This document shows, piece by piece, positions 52,402 through 61,667 of a DNA stretch of 64,000 nucleotides (positions within the stretch are counted from its first letter, which is position 1; each line of letters begins with the position of its first letter). A program made the translations under genes and the position numbers. The notes under the pieces are model-generated. The model ran no database searches, was not told the origin of the DNA, and saw only the letters and a list, made by a program, of their open reading frames with translations. The stretch covers positions 1 to 64,000 of the forward strand of contig JAFTCB010000018.1 of the NCBI GenBank assembly GCA_017454905.1, read 5' to 3'. The stretch is from Bacteroidales bacterium. GTDB taxonomy: Bacteria; Bacteroidota; Bacteroidia; Bacteroidales; UBA932.

Positions 52402-53814
52402 ATGCCAAGACACAGCAAGTTGGATATCATCCTGGAGAACCTCGTCATCGAGTCCGTAGCGGCGGAAGGCAAAGCGATTGCCCATACGCCCGAGGGACAG
52501 GTGGTTTTCGTCGGGTTTGCCGTGCCGGGAGATGTGGTCGACGTGCGTCTGATCCGCAAGAAGAAGGCTTGGATGGAGGGATCGATCATCCGCCTGGTGA
52601 AGCCTTCGGAGATGCGTCTGGAGCCTTTCTGCGAGCATTTCGGGGTCTGCGGCGGATGCCGCTGGCAGCCGCTCCCCTACGAGATCCAGCTCGCAGCCAA
52701 ACAGCGTCAGGTCTATGACCAGCTGACCCGGATCGGTCACCTGAAAGTGCCTGTATTTTCCCCCATCCTGGGTTCTGAGAAAACCGTCGCCTACCGCAAT
52801 AAACTGGAGTATTCCGCCTCGGACAAGCGCTGGATGACGCGTGAGGAGATCGATGCCGGCGCTCCGGCGGAGCCCGGCCTGGGCTTCCATGTCGGGAAGT
52901 TTTTCGACAAGGTGCTGGATATCCGCCACTGCCACTTGCAGCCGGAACCGACCAATGCCATCCGCCTCTTCATCAAGCGCTGGTGCCTGGAGCACGGCGT
53001 CACCTTCTACAATATCCGCGAGAACTACGGGCAGCTGCGCAACATGTTCATCCGGACGACGGATGCCGGCGCCGTCATGCTGATCGTGTGCTTCGGAGAG
53101 GATTTCCCCGAGCGCGAGGCCTTGCTGGATGCGGTCGCGGAAGCCTTCCCCCAGATTAGTTCCCTGTATTACGTCCTCAACGGGAAGAAGAACGACACCA
53201 TCGGCGACCTGGAGTGCATCCTGTTCCGGGGCGAGGAAGCCATCTACGAGCAGATGGAGGGCCTGCGCTTCAAGATCGGCCCCAAATCCTTCTATCAGAC
53301 CAATACGGGCCAGGCCTACAATCTGTACAAGGTCGCCCGCGGATTCGCCGCCCTGACAGGCAGCGAGACCGTCTATGATTTGTATACCGGGACGGGCACC
53401 ATCGCCCAGTTCGTCTCTGCGGGTGCCGCCAGGGTCATCGGCATCGAATATGTCCCCGAGGCCATCGAGGACGCCAAGGTCAATGCCGCCGGAAACGGGA
53501 TCACGAATTGCGAATTCTTCGCCGGGGACATGAAGGACATCCTCACGGCTGACTTCATCACGGAGCACGGCCGTCCGGACGTGGTCATCGTGGATCCTCC
53601 CCGGGCGGGCATGCATCCCGACGTGGTGAAGACAATCCTGGAAGCCGCACCCAGGCGGATTGTCTATGTGAGCTGCAATCCTGCTACGCAGGCGCGCGAC
53701 ATGGAAATGATGAGCGGACAATATGAAATCACAGCCGTCCAGCCGGTGGATATGTTCCCCCACACCTTCCACGTGGAGAACGTGTGCCGGTTGGACAGGA
53801 TACAACAAGAATAA
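52402..53814 (+). CDS. rlmD: RlmD-type 23S rRNA (uracil-5-)-methyltransferase
   Basis: 470 residues. N-terminal TRAM domain, a 4Fe-4S motif C-x5-C-x2-C (FCEHFGVCGGC) with a fourth Cys in IRHCHLQ, SAM site VYDLYTGTGTIAQF, catalytic Cys in YVSCNPATQARD and VDMFPHTFHVENV near the end. Methylates U1939 (or U747 in RlmCD types) of 23S rRNA. 7 nt before the antiporter gene, probably one operon. Confidence 0.92.
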   Translation: MPRHSKLDIILENLVIESVAAEGKAIAHTPEGQVVFVGFAVPGDVVDVRLIRKKKAWMEGSIIRLVKPSEMRLEPFCEHFGVCGGCRWQPLPYEIQLAAKQRQVYDQLTRIGHLKVPVFSPILGSEKTVAYRNKLEYSASDKRWMTREEIDAGAPAEPGLGFHVGKFFDKVLDIRHCHLQPEPTNAIRLFIKRWCLEHGVTFYNIRENYGQLRNMFIRTTDAGAVMLIVCFGEDFPEREALLDAVAEAFPQISSLYYVLNGKKNDTIGDLECILFRGEEAIYEQMEGLRFKIGPKSFYQTNTGQAYNLYKVARGFAALTGSETVYDLYTGTGTIAQFVSAGAARVIGIEYVPEAIEDAKVNAAGNGITNCEFFAGDMKDILTADFITEHGRPDVVIVDPPRAGMHPDVVKTILEAAPRRIVYVSCNPATQARDMEMMSGQYEITAVQPVDMFPHTFHVENVCRLDRIQQE

Positions 53815-53821
53815 GTATATC

Positions 53822-54760
53822 ATGGCTTTACAGATTCTGTTATTGCTGGTAGGGCTGGCGCTGATCGTTTTCGGTGCGGACTGGCTGGTGGACGGTGCTT
53901 CCACCATCGCCCGCAAGGCCGGTATCAGCGAATTCGTCATCGGACTTACCATCGTGGGATTCGGGACCAGTTGTCCCGAACTGGTCGTCAGCCTGACCGG
54001 TGCCCTGCAGGGCAATGCTGACATTTCCGTGGGCAACGTCATCGGCTCCAATATTTTCAATACGCTGCTGATCCTGGGTATGACCGCCGTCATTGCCCCG
54101 CTGGCGGTGACCAAGGCCAACGCCCGCCGGGACATTCCGATCGTGGTGCTGGTAACGTTCCTGTTTGCGGTTTTCTGCCTGTCCGGGCATGAGATCAACC
54201 GCTGGGAGGGCATCGCGTTCCTGCTGGTCTTCGCCTTGTATATGTTCTTCTGCTTCAAGTCCGACGCCGGCGAAACGGCCGGTGAAGCCGCCGAAGTAAA
54301 GGAGATGAACATCTGGCTGGCCATCCTGCTGGTGGCCGCCGGGCTGGGCGGACTGATCTTCGGCGGACAGCTCTTCGTCAACAATGCCACCGACATCGCC
54401 CGTGCCCTGGGCGTCTCCGACAAGTTCATCGCCATCACGCTGCTGGCCGGAGGGACTTCCCTGCCCGAACTTGCGACCTGCATCGTGGCAGCTGCCAAGA
54501 AGAAAGACCAGCTTGCGCTCGGCAATATCCTGGGATCCAATGTCTTCAATATCCTGCTGATCCTGGGCGCCTCTGCCGTCATTACCCCGCTTTCCACACT
54601 ATCGGTTGACTTGGTCGATCTCGGTGTCATCATGCTCAGCGTCGTGCTGGTGTGGTTGTGGACCTATACTGGAAAGCGCAACCGGATCGACCGCTGGGAG
54701 GCCGTGCTGATGCTCCTGAGCTTTATCGGCTATTATATCTGGTTGTTCGTGAAATTATAA
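53822..54760 (+). CDS. Calcium/sodium antiporter (CaCA, YrbG-like)
   Basis: 312 residues, ten helices in two inverted repeats. The alpha-1 and alpha-2 repeats are intact: GFGTSCPELVVSL...GNVIGSNIFNTLLILG and AGGTSLPELATCI...GNILGSNVFNILLILG. Exchanges Ca2+ or K+ for Na+ across the inner membrane. Follows rlmD directly and precedes the cysteate synthase-like gene by 12 nt, so the three may be one transcript. Confidence 0.94.
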   Translation: MALQILLLLVGLALIVFGADWLVDGASTIARKAGISEFVIGLTIVGFGTSCPELVVSLTGALQGNADISVGNVIGSNIFNTLLILGMTAVIAPLAVTKANARRDIPIVVLVTFLFAVFCLSGHEINRWEGIAFLLVFALYMFFCFKSDAGETAGEAAEVKEMNIWLAILLVAAGLGGLIFGGQLFVNNATDIARALGVSDKFIAITLLAGGTSLPELATCIVAAAKKKDQLALGNILGSNVFNILLILGASAVITPLSTLSVDLVDLGVIMLSVVLVWLWTYTGKRNRIDRWEAVLMLLSFIGYYIWLFVKL

Positions 54761-54772
54761 AACAGACGTGAT

Positions 54773-56065
54773 ATGAATCTGAAATTCAAACCTACCCGGT
54801 ACCGCCTGATGAACGTTGCGACGGGACGGGTCTTCGATGACCGCGGATGGGACCTCTCCGATCCCCAGGGAGGAGAAAAGCCCTCGCTGGTCCGTGCTGT
54901 CTATGAACAGCAGACCTTCAACCCCCGCAGTGACTTGCGCGGCCTGTACCGGTATGCCGACTGGATGCCCATCCGCCGGACGCTGAAGCACTCCTGCGCC
55001 CCGGTCACCTACAAGTCCAAGGGGCTGGCGAAGCACCTCGGACTCGAGAACCTCTACATCACCTTCTCCGGCTACAATCCCCGGATCGGCGCCAAGATGC
55101 AGACCTGCTCCTTCAAGGAGACGGAAGCATTCAGCGTCTGTGCCCGCATGGACCGCCGTGAGGACCGCGTGCTGGTGGTGCAGTCCGCCGGCAATACGGC
55201 CCGCGCCTTCGCCCAGGTCTGCTCGGACAATGAGATCCCGGTCGTCATCTGCATTCCGGAGGACAACATCCACGACCTGTGGTTCCACAAGAAGCTGCAC
55301 CGCTGCGTGAAGGTGATCGCCGTCCCGCACGGCTGCGATTATTATGATGCGATCGCCCTGGGCGAGAAACTGGCGCAGGATCCCCACTATTTCCTCGAAG
55401 GCGGTGCCAAAAACGTGGCACGACGTGACGGAATGGGCACGACGCTGCTCAGTTGCGTGGAGAAGACCGGGCGGATTCCCGATGCCTATTTCCAGGCTGT
55501 CGGATCCGGTACCGGCGCCATCGCCGCCTGGGAGAATGCCGAGCGCCTGGCGGCCGACGGCCGCTTCGGCGAAAACAAGATGCGGGTCTACGTGGCCCAG
55601 AATAAGCCCTTTACGCTGATCCATGATTCCTGGAAGGCCGGAAGCCGGGATCTCGTCGTGCTGGATCCCGTGGTGGGACGCCGCAATGCCGAGGTCATCC
55701 TGGCCAAGGTGCTGGCCAACCGGAAACCGCCTTACGGCCTGGCCGGCGGCCTTTACGATGTGCTGAAGGCGAGCGGCGGCGACAGTTTCGTCTGCACCAA
55801 CGACGACATCATGTACTGGCTGCTCCAGTTCCGCAATCTGGAAGGCTACGATCTGCTCCCCGCCTCCTGCGCTGCCGTTGCCGCGCTTGCCCAGGCTGTC
55901 AAGGAGGGCAAGGTCCGGCCGGATGAGTGCATCATGCTCAACTGCACCGGTGGCGGCACCTTGGCTTCCATGGCCAAGGGCTATGTGTTCAAGGAGCCGG
56001 ATCTGGTTATGGATCCCGATCTTCCCACGGAGGAAGTGATCGCCGCTGTCAGCAGCCTGTTCTAG
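54773..56065 (+). CDS. Cysteate synthase-like PLP enzyme
   Basis: 430 residues, fold type II PLP family close to threonine synthase. The PLP lysine lies in QTCSFKETEAF (about 121-131); QSAGNTARAFAQV and a phosphate-binding GSGTGAIAAW follow; the C-terminus has NCTGGGTLASMAKG. In methanogens and Bacteroidota such proteins are called cysteate synthase (O-phosphoserine plus sulfite gives L-cysteate). Cysteate is the head group precursor of sulfonolipids in some gut Bacteroidota. Function here inferred. Ends 4 nt into the convergent OM gene. Confidence 0.8.
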   Translation: MNLKFKPTRYRLMNVATGRVFDDRGWDLSDPQGGEKPSLVRAVYEQQTFNPRSDLRGLYRYADWMPIRRTLKHSCAPVTYKSKGLAKHLGLENLYITFSGYNPRIGAKMQTCSFKETEAFSVCARMDRREDRVLVVQSAGNTARAFAQVCSDNEIPVVICIPEDNIHDLWFHKKLHRCVKVIAVPHGCDYYDAIALGEKLAQDPHYFLEGGAKNVARRDGMGTTLLSCVEKTGRIPDAYFQAVGSGTGAIAAWENAERLAADGRFGENKMRVYVAQNKPFTLIHDSWKAGSRDLVVLDPVVGRRNAEVILAKVLANRKPPYGLAGGLYDVLKASGGDSFVCTNDDIMYWLLQFRNLEGYDLLPASCAAVAALAQAVKEGKVRPDECIMLNCTGGGTLASMAKGYVFKEPDLVMDPDLPTEEVIAAVSSLF

Positions 56066-56691
56066 AAATTGACGGCAATCGTCAGGTCCAGGGCGCAATA
56101 GATCGCAGAATTGCTGCGGATATTGCGCCCTGGCACATATCCGGGCCCCTCCGGGTTCGGGATAAGCGGATGGTCATAGAGAAGTTTGACTCCGGCAATC
56201 AGGTCCAGGTTGCAGTCGCTCGTGAGCGTGAGGCGGTATCCCCCGCCCAGCGAGCCCAGCCAGGCCAGATTCCCGTTCCTGGGAAAGATGTGGATGGCCG
56301 GTCCTCCCTGCACGAAGGCGAAGCCGCCATCCTCGACGGCCGTCTGGGGAAAATAACTGAAGCGGAGCTGGAAGGGAATCAGCTGGTTGTTCCTGCCTAC
56401 GCCGATGTATCCGGAGAGAACCGCCAGGTTGAAGCGGTCCTGGCTCAGGTTGGTCCCGACCTGCGCCAGGAAGATGCCGTTGGATTTCCAATGCGTTCCC
56501 CGCGTGTCCTCATAAAAGCGGGAACCTTCTTCGCTGATGAAATTGTAGCTCCAGCCCCGGTAGAAACACTGGCTGTATCCCCATTCCGCACCGATGCGGA
56601 AATGGTTGAAGAACCAATTGTCCGGCATCTTGCCCGATGCGGAGACGGCTTGTATCAAGAATATGATCAACAATAGTTTCCGTCTCATCAT
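56062..56691 (-). CDS. Small outer-membrane beta-barrel-type protein
   Basis: 209 residues from the first of two ATGs (56691, alternative 56688). Signal peptide (MMRRKLLLIIFLIQAVSA). Alternating strands such as FRIGAEWGYSQCFYRGW, FNLAVLSGYIGVG, LGSLGGGYRLTLTSD and a terminal LDLTIAVNF with C-terminal Phe indicate a small barrel. No family name. Start overlaps the stop of the upstream gene by one base; both are co-transcribed. Confidence 0.75.
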   Translation of the reverse strand: MMRRKLLLIIFLIQAVSASGKMPDNWFFNHFRIGAEWGYSQCFYRGWSYNFISEEGSRFYEDTRGTHWKSNGIFLAQVGTNLSQDRFNLAVLSGYIGVGRNNQLIPFQLRFSYFPQTAVEDGGFAFVQGGPAIHIFPRNGNLAWLGSLGGGYRLTLTSDCNLDLIAGVKLLYDHPLIPNPEGPGYVPGRNIRSNSAIYCALDLTIAVNF

Positions 56692-57266
56692 CAGAAGCGA
56701 TACATTAAGTTGAACTGCGGGTAGAACGCATGATAGACTCCGGCCTTGTAGAAACTGACCAGCAGGGCGCCGGTCTTGTCGTCCATTCGCAGATGGATGC
56801 CCGGCAGGATGGAAAAGCTCAGGTCCATCGACAGGTTGCGGGCGAAGTCGAAGCGGAGTCCGGCATTGCCCGCCAGGGCTCCCGTCCAGCCGTGTTTCCG
56901 CTCCAGCCGGCGTTCGTAAGCGCTGAAAAAGCCCTTTTCGAAGTCGTGCGTGAAGCCGAACAGCCCCCCGGCGCCGATGTGGATCCGAAAACCGTATTCG
57001 TCGTTTTCCTGTCGGTACAGGACGTAGTCATGGGTATAGGAGATACAAGCCCCTGCTTCCTGCGTCCGGCCGGACAGCATGCCGTAGAAATCGCTTCTCA
57101 GCGTCAGGATATCCATCTCCAGTCCGCCGGCAGACTCGATGACGGCCGAGATGCCGACACCCTTGGGCGATTGATACAGGCCCAGCAGCCGTTCCTGCCC
57201 CGGCAGGGTCGGGCAGAAAAGCAGCAGGGAGACGGCCAGAAGCGTCGCATGAAGGACTTTGTACAC
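56691..57266 (-). CDS. Small outer-membrane beta-barrel-type protein
   Basis: 191 residues from GTG 57266 (no ATG fits near the N-terminus). Signal peptide (YKVLHATLLAVSLLLFCPTL). Strand-rich, with LRSDFYGMLSGRTQEAG, FRIHIGAGGLFGFTHDF and a terminal YPQFNLMYRF ending in Phe. Similar in plan to the next gene, perhaps a distant paralog. A -7-like TATCTTCG (57271-57278) ends 4 nt before GTG, so it may be leaderless. Confidence 0.72.
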   Translation of the reverse strand: MYKVLHATLLAVSLLLFCPTLPGQERLLGLYQSPKGVGISAVIESAGGLEMDILTLRSDFYGMLSGRTQEAGACISYTHDYVLYRQENDEYGFRIHIGAGGLFGFTHDFEKGFFSAYERRLERKHGWTGALAGNAGLRFDFARNLSMDLSFSILPGIHLRMDDKTGALLVSFYKAGVYHAFYPQFNLMYRF

Positions 57267-57348
57267 GATACGAAGATAGCCAATTTCTTTGATAATTTCC
57301 TACGAAATGATTATCTTCGCATTACTTTGTAACTAAACCTATTCCAAC

Positions 57349-58485
57349 ATGTCAGTTGAAATCAGACCTGTCCGGACACGGAGCGAATTGCGCAAATTCG
57401 TCAATTTCCCGGAGAAACTCTATCACGACAATCCCTATTATGTACCGCCGCTGGTGTTTGACCAGATGGACACGCTGGACCAGAAAAAAGGCGCAGCGCA
57501 GGAATTCTGCGATTCCGTCCTTTATATGGCCTACAAAGACGGTGAACCGGCCGGCCGCGTCGCTGCAATCGTCAACCACAAGGCGAACAAGCAGTGGAAC
57601 CACAAGGAAGTCCGCTTCGGCTGGCTTGATTTTATCGATGACCGGGAAGTCTCCAAGGCCTTGATGGACAAGGTGGAAGAGTTCGGCCGTCAGCATGGGA
57701 TGGAGTCCATTGTCGGCCCGCTCGGCTTCACGGATTTCGATCCGGAAGGCATGCTGATCGATGGTTTCGACCGCCTGAGCACGATGGCGTTGATTTACAA
57801 CTTCCCCTATTATAACGACCATCTGGAGGCCCTGGGCTTCGGAAAGGATGCGGACTGGATCGAGTTCAAGTGTACGGTCCCGACCGAGATGCCGGACCGC
57901 TGGGAGCGAATGGCGAAGATCATCCAGGAGCGCTCCAACGTACACCTGCGCCAGCTTACACGCAAGATCATCCGCGAGGAGGATTACGGCCATAAGGTGT
58001 TCAAGTGCATCAACGAGTGCTACAAGGACCTGTATAACTTCACCGTCCTGCCTGACCATATGGCGGACAAGTACCTGGGTTTCTACCTGAGCATCCTCGA
58101 CCTCCGCTACCTGTCGATGGTGGAGAATGAGAAGGGTGAACTGATCGCGTTCGGCATCACGATGCCTTCCATCGCCAAGGCGCTTCAGAAAAGCCGCGGC
58201 AAGCTCTTCCCCTTCGGCTGGTTCTGGCTGCTGAAGTCGATGTTCATCAAGCACGAGGGCACGGCGGAGATGCTGCTGGTCGGCGTCCATCCGGACTACC
58301 AGAACAGCGGCGTGAATTCGCTCATCTTCATGGATATGTTCCGCAAATACACCGAATTCGGCATCAAATACGCCGAAACGAACGCCATCCTGGAGACGAA
58401 CCTGAAGAATCAAGGACAGTTCCGTGATTTTGATCCCGAATGTAAGAAGCGTCGTCGCTCTTATATTAAAAAGCTTGAATATTAA
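57349..58485 (+). CDS. Large GNAT-type N-acyltransferase
   Basis: 378 residues, soluble. The N-terminal half starts IRPVRTRSELRKFVNFPEKL and contains VGPLGFTDFDPEGMLIDGFD. The C-terminal half has the acyl-CoA site region MLLVGVHPDYQNSGVNSLIF. The long Bacteroidota GNAT-like group is little studied; ceramide synthases (bCerS) of other bacteria are also long GNAT-type enzymes, so a lipid N-acyltransferase role is conceivable but only a guess. Ends in a basic tail (KKRRRSYIKKLEY). Probable -7 box TTACTTTG at 57320-57327. Confidence 0.75.
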   Translation: MSVEIRPVRTRSELRKFVNFPEKLYHDNPYYVPPLVFDQMDTLDQKKGAAQEFCDSVLYMAYKDGEPAGRVAAIVNHKANKQWNHKEVRFGWLDFIDDREVSKALMDKVEEFGRQHGMESIVGPLGFTDFDPEGMLIDGFDRLSTMALIYNFPYYNDHLEALGFGKDADWIEFKCTVPTEMPDRWERMAKIIQERSNVHLRQLTRKIIREEDYGHKVFKCINECYKDLYNFTVLPDHMADKYLGFYLSILDLRYLSMVENEKGELIAFGITMPSIAKALQKSRGKLFPFGWFWLLKSMFIKHEGTAEMLLVGVHPDYQNSGVNSLIFMDMFRKYTEFGIKYAETNAILETNLKNQGQFRDFDPECKKRRRSYIKKLEY

Positions 58486-58520
58486 GGTATAAAACAAAAG
58501 TGTTTGAGTCATTAACAAAA

Positions 58521-59804
58521 ATGTTACCGCCTCTTCCGGAGCGAATGCGGCCTCAAAAGTTGTCCGAATATGTCGGACAACGCCATCTGGTCGGGCCCGG
58601 ATGCATCCTGCGGAACATGATGGACTCAGGCAACCTTTCTTCTTTCATTTTATGGGGGCCTCCGGGAGTGGGCAAGACGACGCTTGCCCGTATCATCGCC
58701 GGGACCCTGGACCGGGAGTTCTATACCTTGTCGGCCGTGAGTTCGGGTGTCAAGGATGTGCGTGAGGTGATCGATGCCGCCAAGGGAAAGTCCCTTTTTT
58801 CCGGCGCGGGTGCGCCGATTCTTTTCATCGATGAGATCCACCGCTTCAACAAGGCCCAGCAGGATGCCCTGCTGGGCGCTGTCGAAGCCGGGACGGTCGT
58901 GTTGATCGGGGCGACGACGGAGAATCCTTCTTTCGAGGTGATCACGCCCCTCCTGTCCCGCTGCCAGGTCTTTGTGCTCAAGTCGCTGGAGGTTTCCGAC
59001 CTGCAGCAGCTGCTGGACCGTGCTTTGCGTGAGGATCAGGTCCTCCGGGAGCGCAAGATCGAGGTCCGGGAGACCGAGGCGCTTTTCCGCCATAGCGGCG
59101 GGGATGCCCGCAAGTTGCTGAATATCCTGGAGATCGTGGTGGATGCGCAGTTGGGCAAGGCTGATCCGCTTGTGATTGATAACAAGACGGTTACGGATTG
59201 CCTGCAGGAGAATATGGCCATCTATGACAAGGGCGGCGAGATGCACTACGATATCATTTCCGCGTTCATCAAGAGCGTGCGCGGGTCGGATCCCAATGCG
59301 GCGGTCTATTGGATGGCGCGGATGCTGGACGGCGGCGAGGATCCGCTTTTCATTGCCCGGCGGCTCTGTATCCTGGCGGCCGAGGATATCGGGCTGGCGA
59401 ATCCCAATGCTTTGCTTCTGGCGGATGCTACTTTCCGGATCGTGCATTCGATCGGGATGCCGGAGGCGCGGATTCCGCTCAGCGAGTGTGCGATCTATTT
59501 GGCGAGTTCGCCCAAGAGCAATGCTGCCTACCTGGCTGTTGACAAGGCGCTGGGGGCTGCCAAGGCGGACCAGACGGCGGCGGTGCCGCTGTATCTGCGC
59601 AATGCGCCTACGAAGTTGATGGAGGATCTGGGTTATGCTGATGGCTACAAGTATGCCCATGACTATCCCGGGCACTTCACGGACCTGGAATTCCTTCCTC
59701 CTTCCCTCTCCGGCACCGTTTTCTACGAACCCCAGCCCAACCCCCAGGAAGACCGCCTCAAGACCTACCTCGAGCACTGCTGGCCCAAGTACTACAAGAA
59801 ATAA
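58521..59804 (+). CDS. rarA: Replication-associated recombination protein A (RarA/MgsA)
   Basis: 427 residues from ATG 58521; GTG 58500 would add seven residues and is an alternative start. RLRPxxLxxYVGQ-type N-terminus, Walker [11 protein letters not shown], Walker [11 protein letters not shown], sensor motifs [11 protein letters not shown], and the MgsA C-terminal domain ([25 protein letters not shown] near the end). AAA+ ATPase acting at stalled replication forks with SSB. Located close to parAB. Confidence 0.95.
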   Translation: MLPPLPERMRPQKLSEYVGQRHLVGPGCILRNMMDSGNLSSFILWGPPGVGKTTLARIIAGTLDREFYTLSAVSSGVKDVREVIDAAKGKSLFSGAGAPILFIDEIHRFNKAQQDALLGAVEAGTVVLIGATTENPSFEVITPLLSRCQVFVLKSLEVSDLQQLLDRALREDQVLRERKIEVRETEALFRHSGGDARKLLNILEIVVDAQLGKADPLVIDNKTVTDCLQENMAIYDKGGEMHYDIISAFIKSVRGSDPNAAVYWMARMLDGGEDPLFIARRLCILAAEDIGLANPNALLLADATFRIVHSIGMPEARIPLSECAIYLASSPKSNAAYLAVDKALGAAKADQTAAVPLYLRNAPTKLMEDLGYADGYKYAHDYPGHFTDLEFLPPSLSGTVFYEPQPNPQEDRLKTYLEHCWPKYYKK

Positions 59805-59833
59805 CCCTTGTCATCCCCGACCCTTCTTTGGTC

Positions 59834-59887
59834 ATGGCCGACCTGATCGGCCATCTCCTGTCATCCCCGGTCGGAGCCGGGGATGAC
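59834..59887. repeat. Two adjacent inverted repeats between rarA and mltD
   Basis: ATGGCCGA-CCTGA-TCGGCCAT (59834-59854, 8-bp arms) and GTCATCCCCGG-TCGGAG-CCGGGGATGAC (59860-59887, 11-bp arms). A partial copy, GTCATCCCCGACC, starts near 59809. Between convergent genes, so they may end both transcripts, though T-tracts are weak. REP-like. Confidence 0.6.
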
Positions 59888-61665
59888 TATTTCGTCGGGA
59901 TCGTCAGTTTCTGGCCGGCGCGGATGGCGTCGGTTTTGAGGCCGTTGGCTTTCTTGATGTCGTCGGCGGAGACGCCCGGGTACTTCTGCGAGATCTTGAA
60001 GAGCGTGTCGCCGGATTTGACGGTGTAGATGACGGTCTTGGACTGGGTAGTCGTGGTGGACTTGGAACTGCTGCCTCCGGTGCTTCCCTGCGAGATCGTC
60101 GGGCCGCCGTTCTTGTAGATGTAGAGCGTCTGGCCGATCTGGATGTTGTTGGATCGCAGGTTATTCCAGCTCTTGAGCTGGTTGACGCTCACCCCGTATT
60201 TCGAGGCGATCTTGCCGAGATAATCCCCGCTCTTGACCTTGTAGGCGATGCGCTGCTGGTTGTTGCTGCTTCCGGAAGTCTTGCTGCCGGTGGACTTCCC
60301 GGAGCTCTTCCCGGAACTCTTCCCCGTGCTCTTGCCGGATCCCTTGTCCTGCAGGACCTTGGTGTGGCTGAGCAGGGAATCCGCCTTGAAGGCATAGAGC
60401 GAATCCCGGTTGGCATCCATGAACGGACCGGTCCAGTTGTACGGGAGTTTCAGGATGTATGGATGGTCGTTGCCGGGGATGATGTCGTGGATATACTGCG
60501 GATTGAGGTTCTGCAGCACATCCACCGGCACGCCGACCACCCCGTTGATCTGCTCGAAATGCAGGTTCCTGCGGATCTCGAACGTATCCGTCTGGGCAGG
60601 CATGCCCATCCGCTGCGGAACGATACCGTATTCACGGTAATAGGTCATCGCGTACATGGCGCCCACGAAAGCGGGCACATAACCGCGCGTCTCCTTCGGC
60701 AGATAGGGATAGATGCTCCAGAAATCACGCTTCCCGTCCGCCCGGCGGATGGCCTTGGCCACATTGCCGGCGCCGCAGTTGTAGGAACTGATCGCGAGCG
60801 CCCAGTCCCCGAAGGTCTTGTAGGCATCGCGCAGGTAGCGGGCAGCCGCATCCACGGCCTTCTCCACGTCCAGGCGCTCATCCACGAAGGAATTGATCTC
60901 CAGGCCATAGGCGGAGCCCGTCTGGTACATGAACTGCCAGATGCCGCGCGCACCGGCGCGGGAAGTCGCGACGGGGTTCAGCATCGATTCGATAATGGCC
61001 ATGTACTTGAGCTCCTGCGGCAGGTCGTAGCGGAGCAGGATGTCCTCGAAAATCGGGAAATAATAGGTACTCAGCCCGAGCACGCGGCCCATCTTGGACG
61101 GCATTCGCTCGGAATAGAGGATGATGTAGTTCTTGACCTGCTCGTTGAAGGGCAACTTGATGAAGGAATTCATGGCCTCCAGCCGGCGCATCATCTCCGC
61201 GTCGGAAACGTTGGACGTGAAGCGGATGGAGTCCATGTTGTATTCGTTGACCGCGTCAAAATCCGTGGCCAGGGAATTCTTGTACCAGAGGTGCAGCAGG
61301 CTGTCGGTGGTCTCGGTGGTGTACTCGATATTATCGGGAGAATTGCCCTCCAGAATGGCGATCTCCCGCTCTTCCAGGGTATTCCGGCCCCGGAGGCTGT
61401 CGAGAAGGTACTGCAGGGAATCCAGTTCCTCTTTCAGCACGGCATTCTCCTGGATGACCTGCTTCCTGTTCTGCCGGCGGCTCCGGCTGAAAAGTCCTTC
61501 GAAGGGATTCTGTGTGCTGCGCTGCTGCTGACGGGTGAATCCGGGGAAAAAACCAAGGGTATCCGCTTGGGCGGTGGTGTCCACCTGGGGCTGCATGTCT
61601 GCCTGGGCCCCGAGGGGGACGCATACAGCAGCCAGCAGACTGAATATGGTAATCAATTTCTTCAT
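59887..61665 (-). CDS. mltD: Membrane-bound lytic murein transglycosylase D
   Basis: 592 residues from ATG 61665 with signal peptide (MKKLITIFSLLAAVCVPLGAQ). Coiled-coil region (about 60-110), SLT domain (about 190-330) with catalytic Glu in AIIESMLNPVATS and AGARGIWQFM, then a linker of GKS/SSG repeats (about 440-470) and two LysM domains (about 480-525 and 545-590). Cleaves peptidoglycan glycan strands. Last gene of the parA-parB-DUF5683-mltD cluster; the TTG in frame before ATG is not preferred. Confidence 0.93.
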   Translation of the reverse strand: MKKLITIFSLLAAVCVPLGAQADMQPQVDTTAQADTLGFFPGFTRQQQRSTQNPFEGLFSRSRRQNRKQVIQENAVLKEELDSLQYLLDSLRGRNTLEEREIAILEGNSPDNIEYTTETTDSLLHLWYKNSLATDFDAVNEYNMDSIRFTSNVSDAEMMRRLEAMNSFIKLPFNEQVKNYIILYSERMPSKMGRVLGLSTYYFPIFEDILLRYDLPQELKYMAIIESMLNPVATSRAGARGIWQFMYQTGSAYGLEINSFVDERLDVEKAVDAAARYLRDAYKTFGDWALAISSYNCGAGNVAKAIRRADGKRDFWSIYPYLPKETRGYVPAFVGAMYAMTYYREYGIVPQRMGMPAQTDTFEIRRNLHFEQINGVVGVPVDVLQNLNPQYIHDIIPGNDHPYILKLPYNWTGPFMDANRDSLYAFKADSLLSHTKVLQDKGSGKSTGKSSGKSSGKSTGSKTSGSSNNQQRIAYKVKSGDYLGKIASKYGVSVNQLKSWNNLRSNNIQIGQTLYIYKNGGPTISQGSTGGSSSKSTTTTQSKTVIYTVKSGDTLFKISQKYPGVSADDIKKANGLKTDAIRAGQKLTIPTK

Positions 61666-61667
61666 TC

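Noticed and set aside
53767-53778. parS-like sequence TTCCACGTGGAG
   Set aside because: Only the central CACGTG resembles parS, the flanks do not match, and codon constraint of the rlmD end (TFHVEN) explains it.
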